From Magnetospirillum sp. 15-1 (GTDB taxonomy: Bacteria; Pseudomonadota; Alphaproteobacteria; Rhodospirillales; Magnetospirillaceae), in assembly GCF_900184795.1 (NCBI RefSeq), contig NZ_FXXN01000022.1, forward strand, positions 251,398-315,397: a stretch of 64,000 nt of DNA, in the 5' to 3' direction. The notes beneath the pieces were generated by a model, which saw only the letters and a program-made list of their open reading frames with translations, had not been told where the DNA came from and ran no database searches. Positions 17,301 to 27,100 of this stretch are shown here, piece by piece; the first letter of the stretch is position 1, and the number at the start of each line of letters is the position of its first letter. A program made the translations under genes and the position numbers.

Positions 17301-17996
17301 GCCGCCGACGGCGGCATCATTGCCGTGACCGGCAGCTTCGACCCCGACCGTCCCCACGTGGCGCTCAGCATCGCCGACAGCGGGCCGGGCATTCCCGAAG
17401 CGGTGATCGAGCACGCCTTCGACCCGTTCTTCACCACAAAATCGGCCCGCCAGGGCACCGGCCTGGGGCTGGCGGTGGTTCACAGCATCGTGCTGGCTCA
17501 CCACGGGGCCATCGTGGTACGCAGCCATCCTGGGCGGGGTTGCCGCTTCGATATCGTTCTGCCCACCGGCCGGGGCGAGGCCGCCGCCGAGAGCGTCGCC
17601 ACCGGGACCGGGATGGGGCTGCCACCGGGAACGCGGGTGCTGGTGGTCGACGACGATCTGGATTTCGGCGATATGATCCTCGCCATGCTCGAGCATCGCG
17701 GCATCGAGGCGGCGGTGGTGTCGTCACCGCTGGACGCCCTCGACGTTCTGCGCGAGCAGCCCGACGCCTGGGACGTCATGGTGACCGACCAGACCATGCC
17801 GGGGATGCGTGGCATCGATCTGGTGAAGGCGGTCAAGGCGATCCGGCCCAACCTTCCCTGCCTGATCTGCACCGGCTACCCCGAGGCCCTCGACGAAGGA
17901 ACCCTGGCCGCCGCCGGTGTGTTCGCGCTGCTGCACAAGCCGGTGGACTTCCCCCATTACTTCGCCCTGCTGGGCCGGGCTCTGGCGGGGAGTTAG
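14361..17996 (+). CDS. Cytoplasmic hybrid sensor kinase: GAF, several PAS, HisKA, HATPase, receiver
   Basis: The protein has 1211 residues from ATG 14361. A GAF-like domain lies at about 140-290, then PAS/PAC-type modules to about 800, a HisKA with His822 (GGVAHDFNNIL, the NtrB-like type), an HATPase (SGPGIP, TGLGLAVVHSI) and a receiver with Asp1143 (VTDQTMPGMRG). No membrane segment is visible. It is divergent from the LuxR-type regulator and shares its palindromic control region. The stop overlaps the stop of the convergent MASE3 kinase by four bases. Ligands of the GAF and PAS modules cannot be read from sequence. Confidence 0.9.
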   Translation: MDDVDSRLPRSRRWRFPWQDDSTPAAPAAGDSPVVAATDLLWSVDGRGRLTILSAPTGVRLPLAWWRAVHLGRRDRRELAVSLRAGRPFAGLRARIRLGPLTGTCLELSGRYRDGGWSGAALVRDDPWGGDIAVDGRHGGDLVQAVLDQVAAAIPAEHVFIARRERDGTLVPEFVAANPAGSGDLAGYPYRSAGTACGDVLATGRPLVVADRLGDRYPPLGRFRRLGITAYAGAPLFEGHATPSAVLVALGTKAFDHPPRIEAILAAAIQRIGPELRVALAERRLSHSVKRLTSLLDNMPGVAYRARMSPDGRRRMLYASQGVERLIGVSPAELCRWSSDRLLELRHPDDRERSLADTIASLGRDGTAELRWRLIRPDGRVVWVQANERLVERDGADLVIEGLIRDCGPDIETQDELTRRVRDLKTVVDYAPDWESWLDETGRLRWISPGVEKVTGYTVAECQHFPDYPRSLVCDEDQGVFDNAVAAAQAGSMVADVDIRIRRRWGEAGWCSLSIQPVTADGQPAGLRLCIRRIDRRKAAEQMLHQREEEIARVLAALDLVREAVVVSNAEGHVTYANAAAARLLGFEAAAALRGRPWRELGLTGSSRAPFLDIIESSLASRGAWSGELALSREEGTTFLDTRFARLPQDGFIAVLTDIGARKLADEQLRENQERYRALFETAGDAIFLMEGASIIDCNPRAEAVFGYPRGELQGHGLHDFAPPRQPDGRESQVAAAGLLSKALSGNPQAYEWLGRHRDGSLVNLDVTLTCVPRRGRPYLVAVVRDVTERRRREEEQRHLEQQLQQARKLEALGQLAGGVAHDFNNILGAIRGFADLLVDEVPAGSPGERYVRRILTASDRAKGVVRQILAFSRRSEVSRSSVDLGRLAEECLGLLRASIPATTGLGFSLDAGAAAAVVEGDRDQLSQVILNLVINANDALDGAPGDIRLALAPAGDMPELGRLVGRTRPELALAVEVETAADGGIIAVTGSFDPDRPHVALSIADSGPGIPEAVIEHAFDPFFTTKSARQGTGLGLAVVHSIVLAHHGAIVVRSHPGRGCRFDIVLPTGRGEAAAESVATGTGMGLPPGTRVLVVDDDLDFGDMILAMLEHRGIEAAVVSSPLDALDVLREQPDAWDVMVTDQTMPGMRGIDLVKAVKAIRPNLPCLICTGYPEALDEGTLAAAGVFALLHKPVDFPHYFALLGRALAGS

Positions 17997-20900
17997 GCCG
18001 TTTCCGGCGACGGCAGGATTTCCCGGATCAGGGCGAACAGGGCGCCGACATCCAGCGGTTTGGCGAGATAGCGCACGCATCCCGCTTCGGTGGCCTGGCG
18101 AATGGTGCCGGCGGTGACGTCGGCGGACAGGGCGACCACCGGAATGGCGCTGGTTTCGGGGACCGCCTTGAGGCGGCGCAACGCCTCGATCCCGCTCAAA
18201 CCCGGCAGGTTGATGTCCAGCAGGATCAGGTCCGGGCGGGCGACGGCGGCGATTTCCAGGCCGATCTCGGCGGTGGGGCTGGTCAGCAGGGTGAAGTCGG
18301 ACAGCTCCGCCACCAGTTCCCGCATCAACTGCACGTTGGCGGGATTGTCCTCCACATAGAGAATGGTGCGGCCGCCTTCCGCCCTGGCGCCGATGGCGGC
18401 GAGCCCGCTGGTCTCGTGCCGGGCGGCCGAGGCCAGCAGGCCGGTGGCGGCGGGAATCTCGACCCAGAACGTGGTGCCCCGACCGCTGGCGGTCTCGAAG
18501 CCGATGCGCCCGCCCATGGCTTCGATCAGTTGCTTGGAAATGGTGAGGCCGATGCCGGTCCCCTCGATCTCGGTGGCTTCCGCCCCCAGGCGGTTGAAGG
18601 GCTGGAACAGCAGCACCTGCTTTTCCGGGGCGATGCCCGGCCCCTGGTCGGAGACCACGAAGCGGACGGTTTCCGCCGCTCCCGGTTCCATGGTCAGGGT
18701 CACCGTGCCGCCGGGGGCGCCGTACTTCACGGCGTTGGAGGTCAGGTTCAGCAGCACCTGCTTGAAGCGGGTATAGTCCGCCCGCAGATGGCTGGCCGTC
18801 GTTCCCGGGGTGCTGGCGTCGACGATGATGGCCTTGCCGGCGGCATAGGCGCGGGTCAGCTCGATCACCTCGTCGAACAGCGGCCGGGCCTCGACCTCCT
18901 CCACCGACAGGACCAGCTTGCCGGCCTCGATCCGGGCGAGGTCGAGCACCTCGTTGATCAGCTGCAGCAGATGCTGGCCGCCCTTGATGATGCACTGGGC
19001 CTGTCCGCGCTGCTTTTCCGTCAGCGGATTGGCCCGGCTGCCTTCCAGCAATTGCGCGAAGCCGAGGATGGCGTTGAGCGGCGTCCGCAGTTCGTGGCTC
19101 ATGGAGGACAGGAAGTCGGACTTGGCCTGATTGGCGCTGTCGGCGGCTTCCTTGGCGCCCCGCAATTCCTGCTGATGGCGTTCCAGGTTGGACAGGGCGT
19201 TGCGCAGCGATTCCTCGGCGTATTGGCGCTCGTTGATTTCCTGCTGCAGGCTGGCGGTGCGCTCGCGGACCCTGGCCTCCAACTCGTCGCGGGCGGCGGT
19301 CAACTGCGCCTCGGCATGCTTGCGCTCGGTGACCTCGGCCGCCAGGGTGGCGTTGATGCGGGTCAGCTCCTCGCCCCGGCTTTGCAGTTCGGCATAGAGG
19401 ATGCCGTTCTGCAGGAAGCCTGAGACTTCGTTGGCCAGCGTCTCCATGAAACCCAGCCGGCGGTTCAGGTCGCTGTCGGCGGACGCGGTGCCGAAGGCGA
19501 GAACGCCGAAAATCTGGTCGCCGCGCCCCAGCGGCAGGGCGGCCAGCGAGCCCAGGCCGGCTTCGGCGCAGCGCATCAGCCCGGCGTCGTATTCCTCGGC
19601 CAGCGCGCTGGAATAGACGGTCTCGCCGACGGTGAAGGCGCGGTGGCACAGGCAGCGGTCGGCCTCGGTGCAGATCGGCCGCTTGTCGGCGTCCGCGTCG
19701 CGCCAGCTTATGGCCCGCAACACCGGCTCGCCGTCGCCGTGGCGCAGGAACAGCATGGCCACGTCGGCACCCACCACCGGCAGGGTTTCCTGGACGGTGA
19801 TCTCCACCAGATCGTCGAGGGCGACGGTGGCGCCCATGGTCTGGGCGAGGTGATGGAGAATGGCGATCTCGGCGGTGCGCTGGCGCTCCTGCGCCTCGGC
19901 CTTGCGCAGTTCGGTGACGTCGCGCAGGCTGATGACCGAAAGGCGCTCGTCGCCGTCGCCTGCCGCGAACAGGTTGGCCTCGGCCAGCAGCGGGCGGCCG
20001 TTGCCCCGATCGGTGGCGATATCCCTTCGTTCTCCCGCCGCGGCCAGCCCGTCGTCCAGCCCGGCCGCCAGACGCTTGCACAGCGGCGGCGGCAGCAGGG
20101 TGTCCTCCAGGCGATGGTTGATCACCTGGGCGGCCGGGACGGCCAGCATGTCCTCGGCGGCGGGATTGAACGCCACCACCGCGCGGTCGGTTCCCACCGC
20201 GACGAAGGCATCCATGGAGCCCTGGATGATGGCCCGCAGCTTGGCCTCGCTCTCCGCCAACTGGGCGCGGGAGCGGTCGAGACGGCGATAGGGCGCCCGC
20301 ACCATGGCGACGAACAGCCCCTGGTACAGCAGGTAGAAGGCCACGACCTTGTAGCTGTGTCCCATGACGTTGAAGATGTCGGTGGTCCGCTGCCAGGCGG
20401 TGAAATACAGCTCGGACAGCACCATCACCCAGGCGGCACCCACCAGCCAGTAGCGGTTGGTCAGGCCACGGTTGCGCCACAGCAGGGGAATGGCCGCCGC
20501 CAGCATGGCGATGACGCTCCACTCGATGCCGATCTTGAAGGGGGTGAGGCCCTGGCCCCTGACGTAGGTGGCGGGCAGGGCGTCGAGATGGTAGAGGGCC
20601 GCCCATGCGACCACCCCTACCATGACCAGGATCATGCCCAGCAGCAGCGGCCGGGACCAGCGGCTGGCGAAGGGCCGCCAGGGCAGGATGGCGATGGTCA
20701 GCATCGTTCCGGCGGCCAGCAGCCGCGCCGCCAGCCAGAAGATCAGCCCCTTCTGCACGTCGCTGGGGGTGATGAAGTCGGGCATCCCGTCATAGGACAG
20801 GGTGTGAAGCATGTCGAACAGCGCGACGCCGAGGAAGGCGGCGGCCAGGATCGACAGGTTGCGGGGGCGCTCGCGGTCATGGGTATGCCATCCGACGGCG

Positions 20901-21112
20901 AAGACCAGCACCGCGACCACCGTCGAGAACCCTTCGGTGACCTGATGGAAGGCCAGGAAGACGTCGCGCTCGTCGAACAGATTGTGAAAGGGAATCAGGG
21001 GGGCGATGGCGAACAGCACGCTGAACCCCGCCGCGACCCAAAGGGCGACCCGCCCCTCGGCGGTGTCGCCATCGGTCTGCGACCGCTGCCTCGCGCCCCC
21101 GTCTTCCGGCAT
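17993..21112 (-). CDS. Membrane hybrid sensor kinase: MASE3, PAS, GAF, HisKA, HATPase, receiver
   Basis: The protein has 1039 residues. The N-terminal 260 residues form a multi-helix membrane sensor with MASE3-like features (IPFHNLFDERDVFLAFHQV, FDMLHTLSYDGMPDF). Next come a PAS, a GAF (about 410-570), a coiled coil, HisKA with His673 (MSHELRTPLN), HATPase (GTGIGLTISKQLIEAMGG) and a receiver with Asp966 (LLDINLPG). I chose ATG at 21112; a TTG at 21118 would add two residues. Receiver Lys is present (LAKPLD). The input signal is unknown; MASE domains are integral membrane sensors. Confidence 0.9.
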   Translation of the reverse strand: MPEDGGARQRSQTDGDTAEGRVALWVAAGFSVLFAIAPLIPFHNLFDERDVFLAFHQVTEGFSTVVAVLVFAVGWHTHDRERPRNLSILAAAFLGVALFDMLHTLSYDGMPDFITPSDVQKGLIFWLAARLLAAGTMLTIAILPWRPFASRWSRPLLLGMILVMVGVVAWAALYHLDALPATYVRGQGLTPFKIGIEWSVIAMLAAAIPLLWRNRGLTNRYWLVGAAWVMVLSELYFTAWQRTTDIFNVMGHSYKVVAFYLLYQGLFVAMVRAPYRRLDRSRAQLAESEAKLRAIIQGSMDAFVAVGTDRAVVAFNPAAEDMLAVPAAQVINHRLEDTLLPPPLCKRLAAGLDDGLAAAGERRDIATDRGNGRPLLAEANLFAAGDGDERLSVISLRDVTELRKAEAQERQRTAEIAILHHLAQTMGATVALDDLVEITVQETLPVVGADVAMLFLRHGDGEPVLRAISWRDADADKRPICTEADRCLCHRAFTVGETVYSSALAEEYDAGLMRCAEAGLGSLAALPLGRGDQIFGVLAFGTASADSDLNRRLGFMETLANEVSGFLQNGILYAELQSRGEELTRINATLAAEVTERKHAEAQLTAARDELEARVRERTASLQQEINERQYAEESLRNALSNLERHQQELRGAKEAADSANQAKSDFLSSMSHELRTPLNAILGFAQLLEGSRANPLTEKQRGQAQCIIKGGQHLLQLINEVLDLARIEAGKLVLSVEEVEARPLFDEVIELTRAYAAGKAIIVDASTPGTTASHLRADYTRFKQVLLNLTSNAVKYGAPGGTVTLTMEPGAAETVRFVVSDQGPGIAPEKQVLLFQPFNRLGAEATEIEGTGIGLTISKQLIEAMGGRIGFETASGRGTTFWVEIPAATGLLASAARHETSGLAAIGARAEGGRTILYVEDNPANVQLMRELVAELSDFTLLTSPTAEIGLEIAAVARPDLILLDINLPGLSGIEALRRLKAVPETSAIPVVALSADVTAGTIRQATEAGCVRYLAKPLDVGALFALIREILPSPETA

Positions 21113-21213
21113 GGTCAACCCCTGCTGTCCCGTCCCCAGGACCGCATTCTACTTTGAAGCGGCGATTTCAGGAACAGCGTTGGTGCCGGTCGAGGTTGGG
21201 CCGTGGGGATGTC

Positions 21214-22728
21214 CTATCCGCGCAAGAACAGCCGGTAGGCGGGGTTATCCGTCTCGTCCTCGTGCGGGTAGCCCAGCGCCACGAGCCGCGCGTCGAACTT
21301 GGCGCGATCGCCCTGGGGAACCTGGACACCCACCAGGACGCGCCCGTAATCGGCGCCATGATTGCGGTAATGGAACAAGGTGATGTTCCAGTCGGTTCCG
21401 ATGCCGTCGAGAAATCCAAGCAGCGCTCCGGGCCGTTCCGGAAATTCGCACCGCAGGATTATTTCGTCGTCGAGGGTGGGGGCGCGTCCGCCGACCATGT
21501 AGCGGACATGCAGCTTGGCGGTTTCATCGGCGCTGATATCGATCACGCCGTAGCTCAGGCGTTCAAGCTGCGCGACCAGTTCCGCCTTCTCGCGCGTCGC
21601 GTCGCCAAGCTTCAGGCCGACGAAAACATGGGCGTCGCTGCTGCCGGCGTAGCGGTAGTTGAATTCGGTGATCGCCCGATTGCCGAGCACCTGAATGAAG
21701 CGCCGGTAGCTGCCGGGCACCTCGGGAATGGTGACCGCCAGCAGGATTTCGCGCGCCTCGCCGACCTCGGCCCGCTCGGCCACATGGCGCAGGCGGTCGA
21801 AATTCATGTTGGCGCCGCTGCTGATGGCGATCAGCGAGCCCGAACGGCGGGGATTGGCCTGGGCATAGGCCTTCAGACCGGCCAGCGAAAGGGCGCCGGC
21901 CGGTTCGGCCAGGACCCGCACGTCCTCGAAGATGTCCTTGATCCCGGCGCAGATGGCGTCGGTGTCGGCGACCATGACGCCGTCGAGCAATTGCCGGCAA
22001 AGCCGGAAGGTCTCCTCGCCCGCCTGACGGACGGCGACGCCGTCGGCGAACAGGCCGACCCGATCGAGCACCACCCTCTCGTCGGCCTCCAGGGCGGCCT
22101 TCATCGAGGCGGCATCGGTCGGCTCGACGCCGATCACCTTGGTTTCCGGCCGCAGGAACTTGACGTAGGAGGCGATGCCGGCCGCCAGGCCGCCGCCGCC
22201 CACCGGCACGAAGATCGCCTCGATGGGATCGGGGTGCTGGTGAAGAATCTCGACGCCGACGGTCCCCTGGCCGGCGATCACGTCGGGATCGTCGTAGGGG
22301 TGGACGAAGATCAGGCCGCGTTCCCGCTCCAACTGCCGGGCATGGGCATGGGCCTCGTCGAATGTGTCGCCGTACAGGACGGCGTTGCCTCCCCAGTACC
22401 GCACGGCCTCGACCTTGATGGCCGGGGTCGTTACCGGCATCACGATGGTGGCCTCGATGCCCAGCCGGTTGGCGGACAGCGCCACGCCCTGGGCATGGTT
22501 GCCCGCCGATGCGCAGATCACGCCGGCGGCCCTCGCCTCGTCGGACAACTGGGCGATGCGGTTATGGGCCCCCCGGATCTTGAACGAGAAAATCGGCTGC
22601 AGATCCTCGCGCTTGAGAAAAACCGGGCCGTCCAGCCGGCGCGCCAGCCGGACCATGGGGTCCAGCGGCGTCTGAAGCGCCACGTCATAGACACGGGCAT
22701 TCAGGATCTTGCGAACATAATCAATCAC
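21214..22728 (-). CDS. ilvA: Threonine ammonia-lyase (biosynthetic threonine deaminase)
   Basis: The enzyme has 504 residues and converts threonine to 2-oxobutanoate, first step of isoleucine synthesis, with PLP on Lys50 (SFKIRGAHN). The glycine-rich phosphate loop VGGGGLAAG is present. The last 170 residues form two ACT-like regulatory domains, as in the long feedback-inhibited biosynthetic form. The start codon is GTG at 22728; an ATG two bases upstream is followed at once by a stop. It stands alone between tadA and the MASE3 kinase. Confidence 0.95.
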   Translation of the reverse strand: MIDYVRKILNARVYDVALQTPLDPMVRLARRLDGPVFLKREDLQPIFSFKIRGAHNRIAQLSDEARAAGVICASAGNHAQGVALSANRLGIEATIVMPVTTPAIKVEAVRYWGGNAVLYGDTFDEAHAHARQLERERGLIFVHPYDDPDVIAGQGTVGVEILHQHPDPIEAIFVPVGGGGLAAGIASYVKFLRPETKVIGVEPTDAASMKAALEADERVVLDRVGLFADGVAVRQAGEETFRLCRQLLDGVMVADTDAICAGIKDIFEDVRVLAEPAGALSLAGLKAYAQANPRRSGSLIAISSGANMNFDRLRHVAERAEVGEAREILLAVTIPEVPGSYRRFIQVLGNRAITEFNYRYAGSSDAHVFVGLKLGDATREKAELVAQLERLSYGVIDISADETAKLHVRYMVGGRAPTLDDEIILRCEFPERPGALLGFLDGIGTDWNITLFHYRNHGADYGRVLVGVQVPQGDRAKFDARLVALGYPHEDETDNPAYRLFLRG

Positions 22729-22813
22729 ATGGCACCTGTCGCGATATCGGCCCGAGGGGCGGTGGGCGCCATTCTAGGACAGTTGGGCGGCTAAAGAACT
22801 ATCGCCGCCGCTA

Positions 22814-23239
22814 TCAGCGCCGCTTTTCGAAGAAGGCCCTGAGCATCTCCGCCGAGCGGCTTTCCTCCAGCCCGCCATAGACCTCGGGGCGGTGATGGCA
22901 GGTGGCATGGTCGAAGACCTTGGCGCCGTGCTCGACGCCACCGCCCTTGGGGTCGTAGGCGCCGAAATACAGCCGGCGGATGCGGGCCAGGGAGATGGCC
23001 GCCGCGCACATGGGGCAGGGTTCCAGGGTGACGTAGAGGTCGCAGCCCTCGAGCCGCTTGTCGCCGAGCGCCGCCGCCTGACGGATGGCCAGCATCTCGG
23101 CGTGGGCCGTGGGATCGCCCAGTTCCTCCACCCGGTTGCCGGCCGTGGCGATGACGGCGCCGTCCCTGACGATCACCGCGCCCACCGGCACCTCGCCGCG
23201 GGCGCTCGCCGCCTCGGCCTCGGCCAGGGCGAGGGCCAT
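22814..23239 (-). CDS. tadA: tRNA-specific adenosine deaminase
   Basis: The enzyme has 141 residues and deaminates the wobble adenosine of tRNA-Arg(ACG) to inosine. The zinc site is complete: His46 and Glu48 (HAEM) and Cys75/Cys78 (EPCPMC). A GTG at 23257, overlapping the stop of the GntR gene (TAGTG), would add six residues and give coupling; the ATG at 23239 fits usual TadA length. The same domain occurs in guanine or cytosine deaminases, but the compact length and CPMCAAAISLARI stretch fit TadA. Confidence 0.93.
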   Translation of the reverse strand: MALALAEAEAASARGEVPVGAVIVRDGAVIATAGNRVEELGDPTAHAEMLAIRQAAALGDKRLEGCDLYVTLEPCPMCAAAISLARIRRLYFGAYDPKGGGVEHGAKVFDHATCHHRPEVYGGLEESRSAEMLRAFFEKRR

Positions 23240-23256
23240 GAAGCCGGAGCCGGCCA

Positions 23257-24033
23257 CTATCGCCTGGCCGCCACCAGATCGGTCTTGGCGATGCGGCGCA
23301 ACGAAACCTCCAGCCGGGCGTCGGCCTTGGCGATCTCCATCAGGGCGTCGCGGGTGAAGTCGATATGGGCCTCGGCGGCGGCCTTGGCGGCGTCGGGGTC
23401 GCCGGCCATCACCGTCTGGTAGACGGCGCGGTGCTGCTCGAGCAGCAATTCGCGCACGCCCTGGCGCTGATAGAGCTTGGCGCGGTTGTAGAACACATCC
23501 TTGCGCAGCATATCCGACAGCGAGCGCATGATGTGCAGCATCACCAGATTGTGCGACGCCTCGTAGACCGCCAGATGGAAATCGGCGTCGGTCTCGGCCT
23601 CGTCGCTGGAATCGTCCTTCTGGTGGGCGATTTCCATCTTCTCGAAGCATTCGCGGATCAGGTCGCGGTCCACGTCGGTGCCGCGCAGCGCCGCGAAATA
23701 GGCGGCCGAGCCCTCGACGAAGCGGCGGAATTCCAGATAGTCGAAGGTGGTCTCGGGCCGCGACGCCAGGGCGGTGTACAGCGGCTCGGTGAAGCCCTCG
23801 CCCAGCATGGGGGCGACGAAGGTGGCGCCGCCGCGTCCCGATTTCAGCAGGCCGCGCTTTTCCAGCTTCTCCAGCGCCTCGCGCAGGGACGGGCGGGAGA
23901 CGTCGAAGCGCTGGGCCAGCTCGCGTTCGGCCAGCAGGCGTTCTCCTGGCCGCAAACTCCCTTCAAGGATAAGCTGCTCCAGGTGGTCGGCGATGGTGTC
24001 GGCCAGCTTGGCCGGCCTGATCGGTTCCGTCAT
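23257..24033 (-). CDS. GntR-family regulator with FCD domain (PdhR/LldR/FadR type)
   Basis: The protein has 258 residues. The N-terminal winged helix (LILEGSLRPGERLLAERELA, then QRFDVSRPSLREALEKLEKR) is followed by an all-helical FCD domain (about 100-235) with Asp and His residues that usually bind a metal and an organic acid. It is divergent from pyruvate carboxylase across 147 bases that contain a TTTAC-N7-GTAAA palindrome, so pyruvate- or lactate-responsive control of that gene is likely. The 3' end overlaps a possible tadA start. Confidence 0.9.
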   Translation of the reverse strand: MTEPIRPAKLADTIADHLEQLILEGSLRPGERLLAERELAQRFDVSRPSLREALEKLEKRGLLKSGRGGATFVAPMLGEGFTEPLYTALASRPETTFDYLEFRRFVEGSAAYFAALRGTDVDRDLIRECFEKMEIAHQKDDSSDEAETDADFHLAVYEASHNLVMLHIMRSLSDMLRKDVFYNRAKLYQRQGVRELLLEQHRAVYQTVMAGDPDAAKAAAEAHIDFTRDALMEIAKADARLEVSLRRIAKTDLVAARR

Positions 24034-24121
24034 GTGCTGCCCTCTTTGTGCGGGCTTTGTCTACCCGCACCTTTCGCTCATGTAAAGCCGCCTCTGTCTG
24101 ATGGTAAGCTCAAAGCTCCTG

Positions 24122-24138
24122 TTTACAACAGTGGTAAA
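24122..24138. promoter_or_regulatory. Palindrome TTTAC-N7-GTAAA, possible GntR operator for pyc
   Basis: It lies in the divergent region between the GntR/FCD regulator and pyruvate carboxylase, 43 bases before the latter's start. FCD-GntR proteins bind short inverted repeats of this size in divergent promoters. The link is by position and symmetry only. Confidence 0.4.
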
Positions 24139-24180
24139 AAGTTTTATCCACCGCCCCATCAACGATCAACATGGTGAGCC

Positions 24181-27100
24181 ATGACATCCTCCGCCTCGGG
24201 CAAGCCCCCTTTTCGCAAGCTGCTGGTCGCCAATCGCGGCGAGATCGCCATCCGCATCTGCCGCGCCGCCACCGAACTGGGGCTGGGCACCGTGGCGGTG
24301 TATTCCACCGAGGATCGCTTCGCCCTGCATCGCTTCAAGGCGGATGAGAGCTATCTGATCGGCAAGGGAAGCGGGCCGATCGAGGCCTATCTGTCCATCG
24401 ACGAGATGATCCGGGTGGGTCGTGAGGCCGGCTGCGACGCCGTGCATCCCGGCTACGGCTTCCTGTCCGAGAATCCGGATTTCGCCGATGCGGTGCGGGC
24501 GGCGGGCATGGCCTTCGTCGGCCCCTCGTCCGACGTCATGCGCCTGCTGGGCAATAAGGTGGCGGCGCGCGCCCTGGCGGAAAAGGCCGGGGTGCCGGTG
24601 ATGCCGGCCACGGGGCCGCTGCCCGCCGATCTGGCCGAGAGCAAGCGGCTGGCGGCGGCGGTCGGCTACCCCCTGATGCTGAAGGCCAGCTGGGGCGGCG
24701 GCGGTCGCGGCATGCGGGTGATCGAGGCCGAGACCGAACTGGAGGAACTCCTGGCGGTGGCGCGGCGCGAAGCCAAGGCCGCCTTCGGCAACGACGAGGT
24801 CTACCTGGAAAAGCTGGTGCGCCGGGCGCGCCACGTGGAGGTGCAGATCCTGGGCGATTCCCAGGGCAATCTGGTGCATCTGTACGAGCGCGACTGCTCG
24901 GTGCAGCGCCGGAACCAGAAGGTGGTGGAACGCGCCCCCGCCCCTTATCTCGATGGCCGGAGCCGCCTGGAATTGTGCGAGACGGCCGTGCGGCTGGCCC
25001 GCGCCGCCGCCTACGAGAACGCAGGCACCGTCGAGTTCCTGATGGACATGGAGACGGGGTCTTTCTACTTCATCGAGGTCAACCCGCGTGTCCAGGTGGA
25101 GCATACGGTGACCGAGGTGGTCACCGGCATCGACATCGTCAAGGCGCAGATCCGCATCGCCGGCGGGGCGCCCATCGGCGGTCCGGGGTCCGACGTGCCC
25201 AGGCAGGCCGATATCCCGCTCAACGGCCATGCCATTCAATGCCGCATCACCACCGAGGACCCGGCCAACAACTTCATCCCCGATTACGGCCGCATCACCG
25301 CCTATCGCGGCGCCAACGGCTTCGGTATCCGCCTGGACGGCGGCACCGCCTTTTCCGGGGCGCTGATCACGCGGCATTACGATTCGCTGCTGGAGAAGGT
25401 CACCGCCTGGGCGCCGACGCCCGAGGAGGCCATCGCCCGCATGGATCGGGCGCTGCGCGAGTTCCGCATCCGTGGCGTCGCCACCAACCTGACCTTCCTG
25501 GAAGCGGTGATCGAGCATCCCAAGTTCGTGGGCTGCGCCTACACCACCCGTTTCATCGACGAGACGCCCGAGCTGTTCGCCCGTCAGGACCGCCGCGACC
25601 GCGCCACCAAGGTGCTGTCCTTCGTGGGCGACGTCATGGTCAACGGCAATCCGGAAGTGGCGGGCATGAAGCGCCCGGCCATCGGCCACCTGCCGGACCT
25701 GCCGCCCTTTTCCGCCACCGAGCCGCCCTCCGGGTCCAGGCAATTGCTGGACCGGCTGGGGGCCGGGGGACTGGCCCAGTGGATGCTTGAGCAGAAACGG
25801 GTTCTGGTCACCGACACCACCTTCCGCGACGCCCACCAGTCGCTGATCGCCACCCGCATGCGCTCGTACGACCTGCTGGCGGCGGCCCCGGCCTATGCCC
25901 GCCTGCTGCCCGGTCTGTTCTCGGCCGAATGCTGGGGCGGCGCCACCTTCGACGTGGCCATGCGCTTCCTCAAGGAAGACCCGTGGGAGCGTCTGCGCGC
26001 CTTCCGCGCCGCCATGCCCAATGTGCTGCTGCAGATGCTGCTGCGCTCGGCCAACGCGGTGGGCTACACCAATTACCCCGACAACGTGGTCCGGCATTTC
26101 GTCGCCCAGGCGGCGGAAAACGGGGTCGACCTGTTCCGCGTCTTCGACTCGCTCAACTGGGTCGACAACATGCACGTGGCCATCGACGCGGTGCGCGATT
26201 CGGGCAAGGTCTGCGAGGCGGCCATCTGCTACACCGGCGACATCTTCGACGCCGCCCGGCCCAAATACGACCTCAAATACTACGTGAGCATGGCCAAGGC
26301 CCTGGAAAAGGCCGGCGCCCACATCCTGGGCATCAAGGACATGGCCGGTCTGGCCCGTCCGCGCGCCATCGCCGCCCTGGTCAAGGCGCTGAAGCAGGAG
26401 GTGGGCCTGCCCATCCACTTCCACACCCACGACACCTCGGGCCTGTCGGCCGCCTCGGTGCTGGCGGCGGTGGATGCCGGGGTGGATGCGGTGGATGCCG
26501 CCATGGATTCCATGAGCGGCCTGACCAGCCAGCCGCCGCTGGGCTCCATCTGCGCGGCACTGGCCGGGCACGAGCGCGACCCCGGCCTCGACCAGGGGGC
26601 GCTCAACGCCCTGTCCCGCTACTGGGAAGGCGTGCGCGCCCTTTACGCCCCTTTCGAGGCCGACATCCGCTCGGGGACGGCCGAGGTCTACGGGCACGAG
26701 ATGCCGGGCGGCCAGTACACCAATCTGCGCGCCCAGGCCCGCTCGCTCGGCGTCGAACAGCACTGGGACTGGGTGGCCAAGGCCTATGCCGACGTGAATG
26801 CCATGTTCGGCGACGTGGTCAAGGTCACCCCCACCAGCAAGGTGGTGGGCGACATGGCCCTGATGATGGTGACCAGCAACCTGACCCCCGACGACGTTCT
26901 GGACCCCGACAAGGAAATCGCCTTCCCCGAATCGGTGGTGTCGTTCTTCAAGGGCGACCTGGGCCAGCCGGCGGGCGGCTTCCCCGCCGCGCTGCAAAAG
27001 AAGGTGTTGGGCGGCGTCCAGCCCATTACCGTGCGTCCCGGCGCCGTCCTGCCGCCCGCCGACCTCGTCGCCGTGCGGGACGAGGCGGAGAAGAAGGCCG

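Noticed and set aside
14541-17696. Minus-strand frame of 1051 codons opposite the GAF/PAS kinase
   Set aside because: Antisense shadow; the + strand has all kinase motifs.
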